From Prevotella sp. (GTDB taxonomy: Bacteria; Bacteroidota; Bacteroidia; Bacteroidales; Bacteroidaceae), in contig JAEEWT010000010.1 in the NCBI GenBank assembly GCA_016287755.1, positions 62,001 through 126,000 of the forward strand: 64,000 bases of DNA, read 5' to 3'. The notes beneath the pieces are model-generated. The model was given only the letters and a program-made list of their open reading frames with translations, was not told the DNA's origin and ran no database searches. Shown piece after piece: positions 1 through 8,565 of the stretch (its first letter is position 1; every line of letters starts with the position of its first letter). A program made the position numbers and the translations under genes.

Positions 1-1127
1 AGTGCTTCAGCTGCAGCCGCAGCATCCTCATCGCGAACACCGATAGAGGTGGAGTTCTCAGAAGAAGCCTGAGATACCATGAACACGGAAATACCCTTGT
101 TGGCCAGTGTGGTGAAGATACGACGGTTCACACCAATCACACCCACCATGGAAAGTCCGGTTACGGTGATAAGTGATGTGCCCTTGATGCTGGAGATACC
201 CTTGATGGGCTTGTTGTCATCATCGATCTTCTCCTTGATCAGTGTTCCCGGATGGTTGGGGTTAAAGGTGTTCTTAACCTTGATAGGGATATTCTTGATG
301 CAAACGGGATAGATGGTCGGCGGATAGATCACCTTCGCACCGAAGTTACAAAGCTCCATCGCCTCCACGTACGACAGTTCGTTAATGGTATAAGCCGACT
401 TGATCACCTTCGGATCAGCAGTCATGAAACCATCCACATCCGTCCAGATCTCCAAAATCTCTGCATCCAAAGAAGCAGCAATGATTGCTGCGGTATAGTC
501 AGATCCACCTCGTCCGAGGTTGGTGGTCTCATGACTATCCCTGTCTCTTGCAATAAATCCTGGAACTACGTAAACCGCTTTATTATTGGGTGTTGTGTCC
601 ACCTGACCGAATGCTTCCTTTACCAGCTTCACGGTGAGGTCAGCATCGAGTGTATGCTTACCGTTCTTCTTCTCCGTGCGGATAAAATCGCGGGCATTCA
701 TGCGCACGCCGTTCTTAACCAGTGAGGCCACGATGTTTGAACTCAGTCGTTCACCATAGCTCACAATAGCATCCAGTGTCTTACCACTCAGGTCGTGAAT
801 CAGGAACACACCATAATAGATACTCCTCAACTGTTCGAAGAGGGCATCCACCTTATTAAATAAATCTACGCGTTTTTTGTTGTCGGTGATGATGGTGTCG
901 ATCATCTGATGATGGCGTGTGACCATCGCGTCGAAATTGTCTTTCCACCGTTCGTCACCTTGGAGGGCAATCTTGGAGGTCGCTATCAACTCGTCGGTGA
1001 TGCCGTCTAATGCGCTTACTACTACTACGACAGGTTGCGTCCGAGCCTCTGCCTCTACAATTCTCTTTAAGCTCAAAATGCTTTTCACGGAACCTACGGA
1101 CGTTCCGCCAAATTTCAAAACTTTCAT
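1..1127 (-). CDS. thrA: Aspartokinase, N-terminal part (probably bifunctional ThrA), cut by window edge
   Basis: Aspartate kinase phosphorylates aspartate in the first step of the threonine, methionine and lysine pathway. Translation of the minus strand from the ATG at 1127 gives MKVLKFGGTSVGSVKSIL, the amino-acid kinase nucleotide-binding start, and later GRGGSDYTA, the second conserved kinase motif. An ACT-like segment (LITVTGLSMVGV) begins near residue 335. The frame stays open to base 1, so about 375 residues are visible. Bacteroidales usually fuse this kinase to homoserine dehydrogenase (about 810 residues); that half would lie left of the window, so ThrA rather than a stand-alone LysC is inference from family knowledge. 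A possible minus-strand -7 element (TACTTTTG, 1194-1201) precedes it. The gene is divergent from lepA. Confidence 0.9.
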   Translation of the reverse strand, partial: MKVLKFGGTSVGSVKSILSLKRIVEAEARTQPVVVVVSALDGITDELIATSKIALQGDERWKDNFDAMVTRHHQMIDTIITDNKKRVDLFNKVDALFEQLRSIYYGVFLIHDLSGKTLDAIVSYGERLSSNIVASLVKNGVRMNARDFIRTEKKNGKHTLDADLTVKLVKEAFGQVDTTPNNKAVYVVPGFIARDRDSHETTNLGRGGSDYTAAIIAASLDAEILEIWTDVDGFMTADPKVIKSAYTINELSYVEAMELCNFGAKVIYPPTIYPVCIKNIPIKVKNTFNPNHPGTLIKEKIDDDNKPIKGISSIKGTSLITVTGLSMVGVIGVNRRIFTTLANKGISVFMVSQASSENSTSIGVRDEDAAAAAEA

Positions 1128-1315
1128 TTCTGATTTAATAAGTTTGAGCGCCCTCTAACGGATGAGGGTTGGTTGCTCGATTTAATTCGGATGCAAAAGT
1201 AGTAAGAATAATCCGAATAGACAACAAATTCCTCAAAAAAATAATCAGTTGTAAGTGAAAACCACTTTCAACTACATTTTTCTATTGAAAGTGAAAATCT
1301 TTGAAGAATATTTTG

Positions 1316-1323
1316 TACCTTTG
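1316..1323 (+). promoter_or_regulatory. -7 element (TAnnTTTG) upstream of lepA
   Basis: TACCTTTG fits the Bacteroidetes -7 consensus and lies 25 bases before the ATG at 1349. I did not find a clean TTTG at 19-21 bases upstream. The TTG codon at 1301 opens the same frame but lies upstream of this element, which argues for 1349 as the true start. Confidence 0.5.
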
Positions 1324-1348
1324 TACTCGAATTCAGACAAAACAATTG

Positions 1349-3151
1349 ATGCAACATATAAGGAATTTCTGTATCATCGCGCATATTGACCATGGTAAAT
1401 CCACCTTGGCCGACCGTTTGTTGGAATATACCAAGACGATCCAGATCACTGAGGGACAGATGCTGGATGATATGGATTTGGAAAAAGAACGAGGCATTAC
1501 CATCAAGAGTCATGCTATTCAGATGGAATATGACTATCCCGGTGGCGACAAAGGGGTTGAGAAGGGTAGGTATGTACTGAACCTGATCGACACTCCGGGG
1601 CATGTAGACTTCTCGTATGAGGTTTCGCGAAGCATTGCTGCCTGCGAAGGAGCACTGCTCGTGGTGGATGCTACTCAGGGAGTACAGGCGCAGACCATCT
1701 CTAACCTGTACATGGCCATAGATCATGACCTGGAAATCATTCCCGTCATCAACAAGATAGACATGCCCAGTGCTATGCCCGATGAGGTGGAGGATGAGAT
1801 CGTAGAACTGATCGGGTGCGACCGAAAAGATATTATCCGCGCAAGCGGTAAAACCGGAGAAGGCGTGGAGGACGTGCTGAATGCTGTGGTGGAGCGAATC
1901 CCTTGTCCCAAGGGCGATCCCGAAGCACCATTGCAGGCACTGATCTTCGACTCCGTGTTTAACTCCTTCCGCGGCATCATTGCCTATTTCAAGATTGAGA
2001 ACGGTTCCATTCGCAAAGGTGACAAGGTGAAGTTCTTCAATACGGGAATGGAATATGATGCTGATGAGGTGGGTGTACTGAAGATGGACATGATTCCCCG
2101 TCAGCAGCTCAGTACGGGTGATGTGGGCTATATCATCAGTGGTATAAAGGACTCCAAAGAGGTAAAGGTGGGTGATACGATTACTCATATTGCCCGTCCT
2201 TGTCAGAAGGCCATTGAAGGTTTCCAGGAAGTGAAGCCCATGGTGTTCGCCGGTGTCTATCCCATTGACCCTACCGACTACGAGAACCTGCGTGCATCGC
2301 TGGAGAAACTGCAACTGAATGATGCATCCCTGACCTTCTCACCGGAGTCGTCAGTGGCGTTAGGATTCGGTTTCCGCTGCGGATTCCTCGGACTCCTGCA
2401 CATGGAGATTATACAGGAACGACTCGACCGCGAGTTTGACATGGATGTGATTACGACAGTGCCTAACGTGTCGTATATGGTATATGACAAGCAGGGTGGG
2501 AGCAAGGAAGTGCATAATCCTTCAGGACTGCCCGACCAGACCATGATTGATCATATCGAAGAACCGTATATCCGAGCCAGTATCATCACGGCAAGTACGT
2601 ATATCGGACCGATCATGAAGCTCTGTCTTGACAAACGTGGTGAACTGATCAATCAGGAATATGTGAGCGGTAACCGTATCGAACTGCATTTCATGCTGCC
2701 GCTGGGAGAGATCGTAATCGACTTCTACGATAAGTTGAAGAGCATCTCCAAGGGATATGCGTCGTTCGATTACCATATCGACAGCTACAGACCTTCACGA
2801 CTCATCAAGCTGGATATCCTGCTCAACGGTGAACCAGTTGATGCGTTGTCAACACTTACACATGCCGATAATGCCGTGGCGTTTGGTCGAAGGATGTGTG
2901 AGAAGCTGAAGGAACTGATTCCACGACAGCAGTTCGACATTGCCATTCAGGCAGCTATCGGTGCGAAAATCATTGCCCGCGAAACCGTAAAGCAGGTGCG
3001 TAAAGACGTGACGGCCAAGTGCTACGGCGGTGATGTGAGTCGTAAGCGTAAGCTGCTGGAGAAACAGAAGAAAGGAAAGAAACGTATGAAGCAGATCGGT
3101 AATGTGGAGGTTCCACAGAAAGCCTTCCTTGCCGTTCTGAAACTTGACTAA
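1349..3151 (+). CDS. lepA: Elongation factor 4 (LepA), ribosome back-translocating GTPase
   Basis: LepA is a translational GTPase that acts on stalled or mistranslocated ribosomes. The protein begins [20 protein letters not shown], containing the G1/P-loop, followed by DTPGHVDF (G3) and NKIDMP (G4). The C-terminal LepA-specific domain ends in a lysine/arginine-rich stretch ([21 protein letters not shown]), as in known EF4. The 600-residue length is normal. The frame is open 16 codons further upstream, but the ATG at 1349 matches family N-termini and lies below the -7 element at 1316. A Crp/Fnr-like gene follows after 30 bases and may be cotranscribed. Confidence 0.97.
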   Translation: MQHIRNFCIIAHIDHGKSTLADRLLEYTKTIQITEGQMLDDMDLEKERGITIKSHAIQMEYDYPGGDKGVEKGRYVLNLIDTPGHVDFSYEVSRSIAACEGALLVVDATQGVQAQTISNLYMAIDHDLEIIPVINKIDMPSAMPDEVEDEIVELIGCDRKDIIRASGKTGEGVEDVLNAVVERIPCPKGDPEAPLQALIFDSVFNSFRGIIAYFKIENGSIRKGDKVKFFNTGMEYDADEVGVLKMDMIPRQQLSTGDVGYIISGIKDSKEVKVGDTITHIARPCQKAIEGFQEVKPMVFAGVYPIDPTDYENLRASLEKLQLNDASLTFSPESSVALGFGFRCGFLGLLHMEIIQERLDREFDMDVITTVPNVSYMVYDKQGGSKEVHNPSGLPDQTMIDHIEEPYIRASIITASTYIGPIMKLCLDKRGELINQEYVSGNRIELHFMLPLGEIVIDFYDKLKSISKGYASFDYHIDSYRPSRLIKLDILLNGEPVDALSTLTHADNAVAFGRRMCEKLKELIPRQQFDIAIQAAIGAKIIARETVKQVRKDVTAKCYGGDVSRKRKLLEKQKKGKKRMKQIGNVEVPQKAFLAVLKLD

Positions 3152-3167
3152 TGTAAACTAATAATCC

Positions 3168-3176
3168 TAAAGGAGG
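3168..3176 (+). promoter_or_regulatory. Unusually strong Shine-Dalgarno site
   Basis: AAAGGAGG sits 5 bases before the ATG at 3182. Canonical Shine-Dalgarno sequences are uncommon in Bacteroidetes, and most genes in this window lack one, so this site fixes the start of the downstream regulator. Confidence 0.7.
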
Positions 3177-3181
3177 ATATA

Positions 3182-3778
3182 ATGAGAGAAATGTCAAACA
3201 CAACACGAGATGTGGCGCGTGAATTGGCACGCAAATACAGTACGATGACGCACGATGAACTGGACATTCTTGAGAGCGTCTTGATCCCGAGGAAATATGC
3301 CAAGGGTGAGATGGTGCTGTCAGAGGGGGAAATATGTACCAGTATTATCTATATCGATAAAGGATTGCTCAGGCAGTTTTATCTGAAAAACGGTAAGGAG
3401 GTAACGGAATACCTTGCCGTTGAGGGTAGTATTATGATGTCTATCGAGAGTCTGTTCAAGGAGGTTCCCTCCGTTCAGCAGATCGAAGCCATTGAACCAA
3501 CCATTGTCTATGAGCTGCCTAAGAAAAGACTGGAAGAGGTGGCGTTGCACAATGTCAACATCCAGATTCTGTATAGAAAGATTTTGGAGGAATCGCTGAT
3601 TGTCTCACAGGTACATGCCGACCTCGTGCGTTTCGAGAGTGCTGAGAACCGTTACCGCAGAATGTGCAAGATCTCTCCGCAGATTGCCCTCAGGGCTCCT
3701 TTGCTGTTCATCGCCAGCTACCTGCAGATGACACCCGAAACCTTGAGTCGAGTAAGGAGTACTGTCTTACTCGACTAG
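3182..3778 (+). CDS. Crp/Fnr-family transcriptional regulator
   Basis: This is a 198-residue protein with an N-terminal cyclic-nucleotide-binding-like beta-barrel (about residues 25-125, including KGEMVLSEGEICTSIIYIDKG) and a C-terminal helix-turn-helix remnant (ASYLQMTPETLSRVRS). The family binds DNA as dimers and responds to small ligands or redox; the ligand here cannot be told from sequence. Bacteroidetes members usually continue several residues past TLSRIR with a basic helix, whereas this one ends RSTVLLD. The last codons lie inside a perfect hairpin (3747-3775), suggesting the 3' end was remodelled. It lies 30 bases after lepA and converges with the acyl-CoA synthetase genes. Confidence 0.85.
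   Translation: MREMSNTTRDVARELARKYSTMTHDELDILESVLIPRKYAKGEMVLSEGEICTSIIYIDKGLLRQFYLKNGKEVTEYLAVEGSIMMSIESLFKEVPSVQQIEAIEPTIVYELPKKRLEEVALHNVNIQILYRKILEESLIVSQVHADLVRFESAENRYRRMCKISPQIALRAPLLFIASYLQMTPETLSRVRSTVLLD
3747..3775. repeat. Perfect 10-bp inverted repeat at the end of the Crp/Fnr gene
   Basis: GTCGAGTAAG (3747-3756) and CTTACTCGAC (3766-3775) flank a 9-base loop. The hairpin covers the last codons and ends just before the stop codon (3776-3778). No T-run follows on the plus strand, so it is not a classical intrinsic terminator. It may still block transcription or protect the 3' end between the convergent genes. Confidence 0.7.
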
Positions 3779-3806
3779 TTGAAAAGGAGAAACTATTCGT
3801 TATGGA

Positions 3807-5468
3807 TTACTCCTGATACAGGTAACGCTTGATACTCTTCTTCGGTGTCTTGGCAAACTCCTCCTCGTGAATGCGGATGGCAGAGAGTTTACAATAGGCG
3901 GGAAGGGCAGTATTGAGTTCCTGTTTGTTCTGCTCCATGATCTTCACCAGATCGTCATGACTCAGACCGAGGTTCTTGGCTTCGTCGAAGTCGGGGTACA
4001 CCAGTCCTATCAGCTTGTCTTCTTTCTGGATTACAATGCTCTCCACCACCATGGCCATGGAATTTAGCTTGTCCTCAATCTCCTCAGGATAGATGTTCTG
4101 TCCGTTGGCGCTAAGCAGCATATTCTTCGAGCGGCCCTTGATAAACACGTTTCCTTCACTGTCCATCGTACCCAGATCGCCTGTATGGTACCAGCCCTCG
4201 CTGTCGAGCGTCTGTGCTGTGGCCTCCTCGTTCTTGTAGTAACCCAGCATCACATTCAGTCCGCGGGCAAGAATCTCACCAGGAACATTCTCCGGGTCAT
4301 GACTGTCAATCTTCACTTCCATGTGAACAACTGCCTTTCCACATGATCCGGGCACGAAGTTGTGCCAGTCCTCATAGCAGATAATCGGAGCGCACTCAGT
4401 GGCTCCATAACCTACGGTGTATGGGAACTCAATGCGGTGCAGGAACTGTTCCACCTCCTGATTGAAGGCTGCACCACCGATGATCACTTCCTCGAAGTTC
4501 CCGCCGAAGGCATTCACCACCTGATCGCATATCTTCTCGCGTACCTTTTTACTAACAACCGGCATGTTCAGCAGCAGGCGCATCCTGTTGTTCTGAATCT
4601 TCGGGAACACCTTCTTCCTGATGATCTTCTCGATGATGAGAGGAACAGCAATGATGATGGCAGGTCGGATGTCAGCAAATGCCTGGGCGATGATGGCAGG
4701 AGAGGGCACACGTGTCAGGTAGAAGATATGACAGCCGTGCAGGAATTCAAAGACGAACTCGAACGCCATACCATACATGTGCGCCATGGGCAGGATACTG
4801 ATGGTGTTGTCACCTTTTTTAATAGCCTTACCCAACACCTGTTCCGCGAAGTCGTAATTGCTCCACATGGCACGGAACGGAATCATCACACCCTTTGAGA
4901 AACCAGTTGTACCACTGGTGTAGTTGATGAGAGCCAGCTCGTTAGGATCCTCGTCAAGACAGTAGTTTACATGTTCCTTCCTGAAATACTTCGGGTATTT
5001 CTTTCCGAACATCTCATTCAAGTGCTCACGGGCATAGGTCAGCTTATCGGTCCTGGAAACCACGATACTGTAGTCGGGTATATAGATAATTCCTTCCAGA
5101 TGAGGCATCTTAGTGGCATCAATGGTTGTAGCCACCACATCACCCACGAACAGTAGTTTTGCTTCACTATGATTAACGATATTGTGAACCTGATCGGCAG
5201 TAAACTCATGCAGGATCGGTACAGCCACGGCACCATATGTAATTGTAGCAAGGAAGGCAACGGCCCAGTTGGCACTGTTCCGTCCGCACAGGGCAATCTT
5301 GTCGCCCTTGACTACACCGCTATTCTCGAACATGATATGTAGCTTCTCAATCTTACGCGCCACATCATGGTATTGTAGGGTTGCTCCCTTATAGTCTGTG
5401 AGTGCATCACGATCCCAGTTATCGATGATGCTTTTCTGGATTATAGCTTTAAAACTTGGTATTTGCAT
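3807..5468 (-). CDS. AMP-forming long-chain acyl-CoA synthetase, second copy
   Basis: This 553-residue member of the ANL adenylating superfamily would activate a carboxylic acid, probably a fatty acid, to acyl-AMP and then acyl-CoA. Visible motifs are the phosphate-binding loop INYTSGTTGFSKGV (about 181-194), the substrate-side YGATECAP, the hinge region YHTGDLG and the C-terminal lysine context KTPKKSIKRYLY. It is highly similar along its whole length to the gene immediately upstream (5508-7166), with a 39-base gap, so the two form a tandem duplication in one operon. Substrate specificity cannot be read from sequence. Confidence 0.92.
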   Translation of the reverse strand: MQIPSFKAIIQKSIIDNWDRDALTDYKGATLQYHDVARKIEKLHIMFENSGVVKGDKIALCGRNSANWAVAFLATITYGAVAVPILHEFTADQVHNIVNHSEAKLLFVGDVVATTIDATKMPHLEGIIYIPDYSIVVSRTDKLTYAREHLNEMFGKKYPKYFRKEHVNYCLDEDPNELALINYTSGTTGFSKGVMIPFRAMWSNYDFAEQVLGKAIKKGDNTISILPMAHMYGMAFEFVFEFLHGCHIFYLTRVPSPAIIAQAFADIRPAIIIAVPLIIEKIIRKKVFPKIQNNRMRLLLNMPVVSKKVREKICDQVVNAFGGNFEEVIIGGAAFNQEVEQFLHRIEFPYTVGYGATECAPIICYEDWHNFVPGSCGKAVVHMEVKIDSHDPENVPGEILARGLNVMLGYYKNEEATAQTLDSEGWYHTGDLGTMDSEGNVFIKGRSKNMLLSANGQNIYPEEIEDKLNSMAMVVESIVIQKEDKLIGLVYPDFDEAKNLGLSHDDLVKIMEQNKQELNTALPAYCKLSAIRIHEEEFAKTPKKSIKRYLYQE

Positions 5469-5507
5469 ACGATCCGCTTTTTAAATTCTGAGTTGTTTTA
5501 GCTGTCT

Positions 5508-7166
5508 TTATTGATACAGGTATCGTTTGATGCTCTTCTTAGGAGTCTTGGCGAACTCCTCTTCTTGGATCTCAATAGCTGAGATCTTGCAATAGGCAGG
5601 CAATACATTGTTAAGCTCCTGTCGGTTCTGCTCCATGATGGTCGTGACATCCTCACTGGAGAAGTCCATGCTTTCAGCCTCGTCACTGTCTGGATGAACC
5701 AAAGCCACAAGTTTCTCCCCGCGCTGAACGATGATACACTCTGACACCAGCGCCATGGAGCTGAGCTTATCCTCAATCTCTTCCGGGTAAATATTCTGTC
5801 CGTTGGCACCTAACAGCATGTTCTTGATTCGTCCCTTGATGAACAGATGTCCGTCGCTGCTCATAATGCCCTGATCACCGGTATGATACCATCCATCCTC
5901 GTCGAGTACCTGTCGCGTGGCCTCTTCGTTCTTGTAGTAGCCCAGCATCACGTTCGTACCACGGGTGAGGATCTCACCCAGCTCGTTCTGCTGGTCACGA
6001 CTGTTGATCTTGATCTCCATATGGTCAACCGCAGTTCCGCAAGAGCCAGGGACGAAATCGTGATAGTCGCTGTATGATATCAGCGGCGCACATTCCGTAG
6101 CGCCATAACCCACCGTTAGCGGGAAGTCAATGTCATACAAGAACTTCTCCACCTCCTGGTTCAAGGCAGCACCGCCCACAATCACCTCATAAGCCTGTCC
6201 GCCGAAGGCCTGATACACCTGCTCGCAGATACGCTGCTTCACTTTCTTGTTCACCACCGGCATATTGAGGAGCAGTCGAACGGCGTTACTCTGAATCTTG
6301 GGGAACACCCGTTTGCGCATGATCTTCTCAATGACCAACGGTACTGAAATAACCACTGCCGGTTTCACATCGGCAAAAGCCTGTGCGATGATAGCAGGAC
6401 TCGGCAGGCGAGTCAGGTAGAAGATATGACAGCCGTTGACGAAGCCGAAGATAAACTCGATGGCCAGACCGTACATGTGCGCCATCGGCAAGATGCCGAG
6501 CATGTTCGAGTTGGGCTTGATATGTATTCCCAGTCGTCTCAGACAAAAGTCCAGATTTCCCCAAAGGGCACGGTAGGGGAGCATCACTCCCTTTGAAAAA
6601 CCGGTTGTACCGCTGGTGTAGTTGATCAACGCCAGTTCTTCTGCCTGATCCACATGGTAGTGTACATGCTCTTTTCTGAAGAACTTCGGGTACTTTTGTC
6701 CGAACATCGCGTTCAAATGCTCTCGTGCATAGGTCAGCGATTCGGTTCTGGAAACCACGAGAGAGAAATCGGGGATATACACGATTCCTTCCAGGTTGGG
6801 CATCTCCTTCTCGTCAATGATCGTAGCCACCACATCACCAACGAACAAGAGCTTTGACTCGCTGTGGTTAACGATGTTATGGATCTGTTCGGCATTGAAC
6901 TCATGAAGGATGGGGACAGCTACGGCACCGTACGACAGTACGGCGAGGAAAGATACGGCCCAATGGGCACAGTTACGACCGCATAGGGCGATCTTGTCAC
7001 CTGGTTTAACGCCACAATTCTCGAAAAGAATATGCATCTTCTCAATCTTTCTGGCCACATCTTTATATTGTAAGGTCGCCCCTTTATAGTCGGTCAGGGC
7101 ATCCTGATCCCAATTCTTGATAATCGATTGCTCAATGTAAGAATTAAAGCTGGGTATTGATTCCAT
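5508..7166 (-). CDS. AMP-forming long-chain acyl-CoA synthetase, first copy
   Basis: This is a 552-residue ANL-family enzyme with INYTSGTTGFSKGV, VGYGATECAPLI, WYHTGDQG and a terminal KTPKKSIKRYLYQ. It shares almost every motif and the same length with its downstream neighbour, so it is a paralogue from tandem duplication. A Bacteroidetes promoter (7190-7221) ends about 20 bases upstream of the start codon, and TTGCACAAT/ATTGTGCAA dyads overlap both promoter and start, suggesting control by a repressor. The pair may differ in chain-length preference or regulation; neither is demonstrable here. Confidence 0.92.
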   Translation of the reverse strand: MESIPSFNSYIEQSIIKNWDQDALTDYKGATLQYKDVARKIEKMHILFENCGVKPGDKIALCGRNCAHWAVSFLAVLSYGAVAVPILHEFNAEQIHNIVNHSESKLLFVGDVVATIIDEKEMPNLEGIVYIPDFSLVVSRTESLTYAREHLNAMFGQKYPKFFRKEHVHYHVDQAEELALINYTSGTTGFSKGVMLPYRALWGNLDFCLRRLGIHIKPNSNMLGILPMAHMYGLAIEFIFGFVNGCHIFYLTRLPSPAIIAQAFADVKPAVVISVPLVIEKIMRKRVFPKIQSNAVRLLLNMPVVNKKVKQRICEQVYQAFGGQAYEVIVGGAALNQEVEKFLYDIDFPLTVGYGATECAPLISYSDYHDFVPGSCGTAVDHMEIKINSRDQQNELGEILTRGTNVMLGYYKNEEATRQVLDEDGWYHTGDQGIMSSDGHLFIKGRIKNMLLGANGQNIYPEEIEDKLSSMALVSECIIVQRGEKLVALVHPDSDEAESMDFSSEDVTTIMEQNRQELNNVLPAYCKISAIEIQEEEFAKTPKKSIKRYLYQ

Positions 7167-7234
7167 TGCACAATTTTCAAATTATTGTGCAAAGGTAATG
7201 CTTTATCTGCACATTTCCAAAATTTTTGTGCAAT
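7166..7234 (-). promoter_or_regulatory. Promoter with GTGCAA-type operator dyads for the acyl-CoA synthetase pair
   Basis: On the minus strand TTTG (7218-7221), a 20-base spacer and TACCTTTG (7190-7197) form a consensus promoter. TTGCACAAT (7166-7174) and ATTGTGCAA (7184-7192) are perfect inverted repeats that overlap the start codon region and the -7 element. A third copy, TTGTGCAAT, lies at 7226-7234 just above the -33 element. Sites on both sides of a promoter are typical of an operator; the regulator is unknown. Confidence 0.65.
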
Positions 7235-7315
7235 AATTTATATAAAACTACACCTTTTTGATGAAACTTCTCACTTTTGCCCCTTACTTACCAAATTTTG
7301 CGATTTCTCACATCT

Positions 7316-8563
7316 CTATTCGTATCTCATCGACTTAGCCGGATGGATATGCGAGATCAAATAACTGGGTGCGATAAGTACGAAGACACTTACCAATAAG
7401 GTGGCAATATTGATGAGCAGAATAATGGGGATGTTCACTTCCACGGGAACGGTGCTCACATAGTAAGTGGCAGGATCCAGATGAATGAGTCCTGTGTATT
7501 TCTGAAGTAGAATCAGTCCGAGTCCGATGATGTTACCAATCAGCAGTCCTTTCCCGATAATGAACACTGCGAACCAGAGGAAGGTATGACGAACGGTCTT
7601 GTTCCTTGCACCCAACGCCTTCAGTACACCGATCATGTTGGTACGCTCGAGGATGATGATCAGCAGACCGCTGATCATGGTGAATCCAGCCACGCAAACC
7701 ATCAGTGTCAGGATAATCCATACGTTCAGGTCGAGCAGGTCGAGCCACGAAAAGATCTGCGGATAGTTCTGCTGGATGGTAGCCGACGAGTAGGTCTCAC
7801 CATATTTGTCAGAAGAACGGTTCACGCGATGAGTGAGGATATCCACCACGTCATCGAGTTTGTTGAAGTCCTTGACGGTGAGCTCCGCTCCGCTGGTCTG
7901 ATCACTCTCCCAACCATTCAGCTTCACGGCCGAATAAAGATCGGTATAGCAAATCACCTTATCGAACATCGACAGGTTTGTCTGGTAGATACCCGTGATG
8001 GTGTATTTGCGCGGACGCACCCCGTTGTTGCTGAAGAAATACGCAAAGAGACGGTCGCCTGCATGCAGATGAAGCTGGTCGGCAATCATCTTCGAGATGA
8101 CAATCTGCTGCTTACTGGCCTCGCTACTGAAGGCAGGGATAGTTCCTTCCACCATATTATTATGTAGGAAGGTCGTGTCGTACTCTTCGGCAATACCCTT
8201 GAACATCACTCCTAAGAAATCGGAATCAGTCTTCAGGATACCCTGTTTCATGGCGAAGCGCTGTACCTTGTCAACCCCCTTGATACTTTTCAGCACGTTC
8301 ATCATACTGTCGCCCATCTCGATAGGGTATTGGTCGCTACCCTGAATGGTCAGGAAGTCGCCTACGGTGATATGACTGCCGAAGCCGATAACCTTATCCC
8401 TGATGGTATGCTTGAAGCCTAGTACTACACTGACAGAGATCAGCATCACGGCCAGTCCTATTGCCACACCAAGGGTAGCAATACGAATCACCGGGCGACT
8501 CACTTTCCGTTTGTCGCCTTGGTCGTTATAGATCTTTCGGGCAATGTATAGGGGGAAATTCAT
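7316..8563 (-). CDS. LolC/LolE-like ABC transporter permease (FtsX/MacB fold)
   Basis: This 415-residue inner-membrane protein has one N-terminal membrane segment (about 28-50), a periplasmic domain (about 55-265) and three C-terminal membrane segments (about 280-305, 325-350, 375-400). The N-terminus (FPLYIARKIY) and the segment ILERTNMIGVLKALGA are characteristic of LolC/E permeases, which release lipoproteins from the inner membrane to LolA. No ATPase gene is adjacent, which is common in Bacteroidetes. The start lies 2 bases after the stop of the aminotransferase gene, so both are probably one transcript from the promoter at 9799-9829. Confidence 0.85.
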   Translation of the reverse strand: MNFPLYIARKIYNDQGDKRKVSRPVIRIATLGVAIGLAVMLISVSVVLGFKHTIRDKVIGFGSHITVGDFLTIQGSDQYPIEMGDSMMNVLKSIKGVDKVQRFAMKQGILKTDSDFLGVMFKGIAEEYDTTFLHNNMVEGTIPAFSSEASKQQIVISKMIADQLHLHAGDRLFAYFFSNNGVRPRKYTITGIYQTNLSMFDKVICYTDLYSAVKLNGWESDQTSGAELTVKDFNKLDDVVDILTHRVNRSSDKYGETYSSATIQQNYPQIFSWLDLLDLNVWIILTLMVCVAGFTMISGLLIIILERTNMIGVLKALGARNKTVRHTFLWFAVFIIGKGLLIGNIIGLGLILLQKYTGLIHLDPATYYVSTVPVEVNIPIILLINIATLLVSVFVLIAPSYLISHIHPAKSMRYE

Positions 8564-8565
8564 GT

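Noticed and set aside
1128..1348. Threonine attenuator before the aspartokinase
   Set aside because: I looked for a leader with Thr/Ile codons and a terminator. Only a weak 5-bp CCCTC/GAGGG stem was found at 1151-1170.
1268..2314. Long open frame antisense to lepA (348 codons)
   Set aside because: It lies wholly over the lepA coding strand, and its protein has no family-like pattern. Long antisense frames arise from codon bias in conserved genes.
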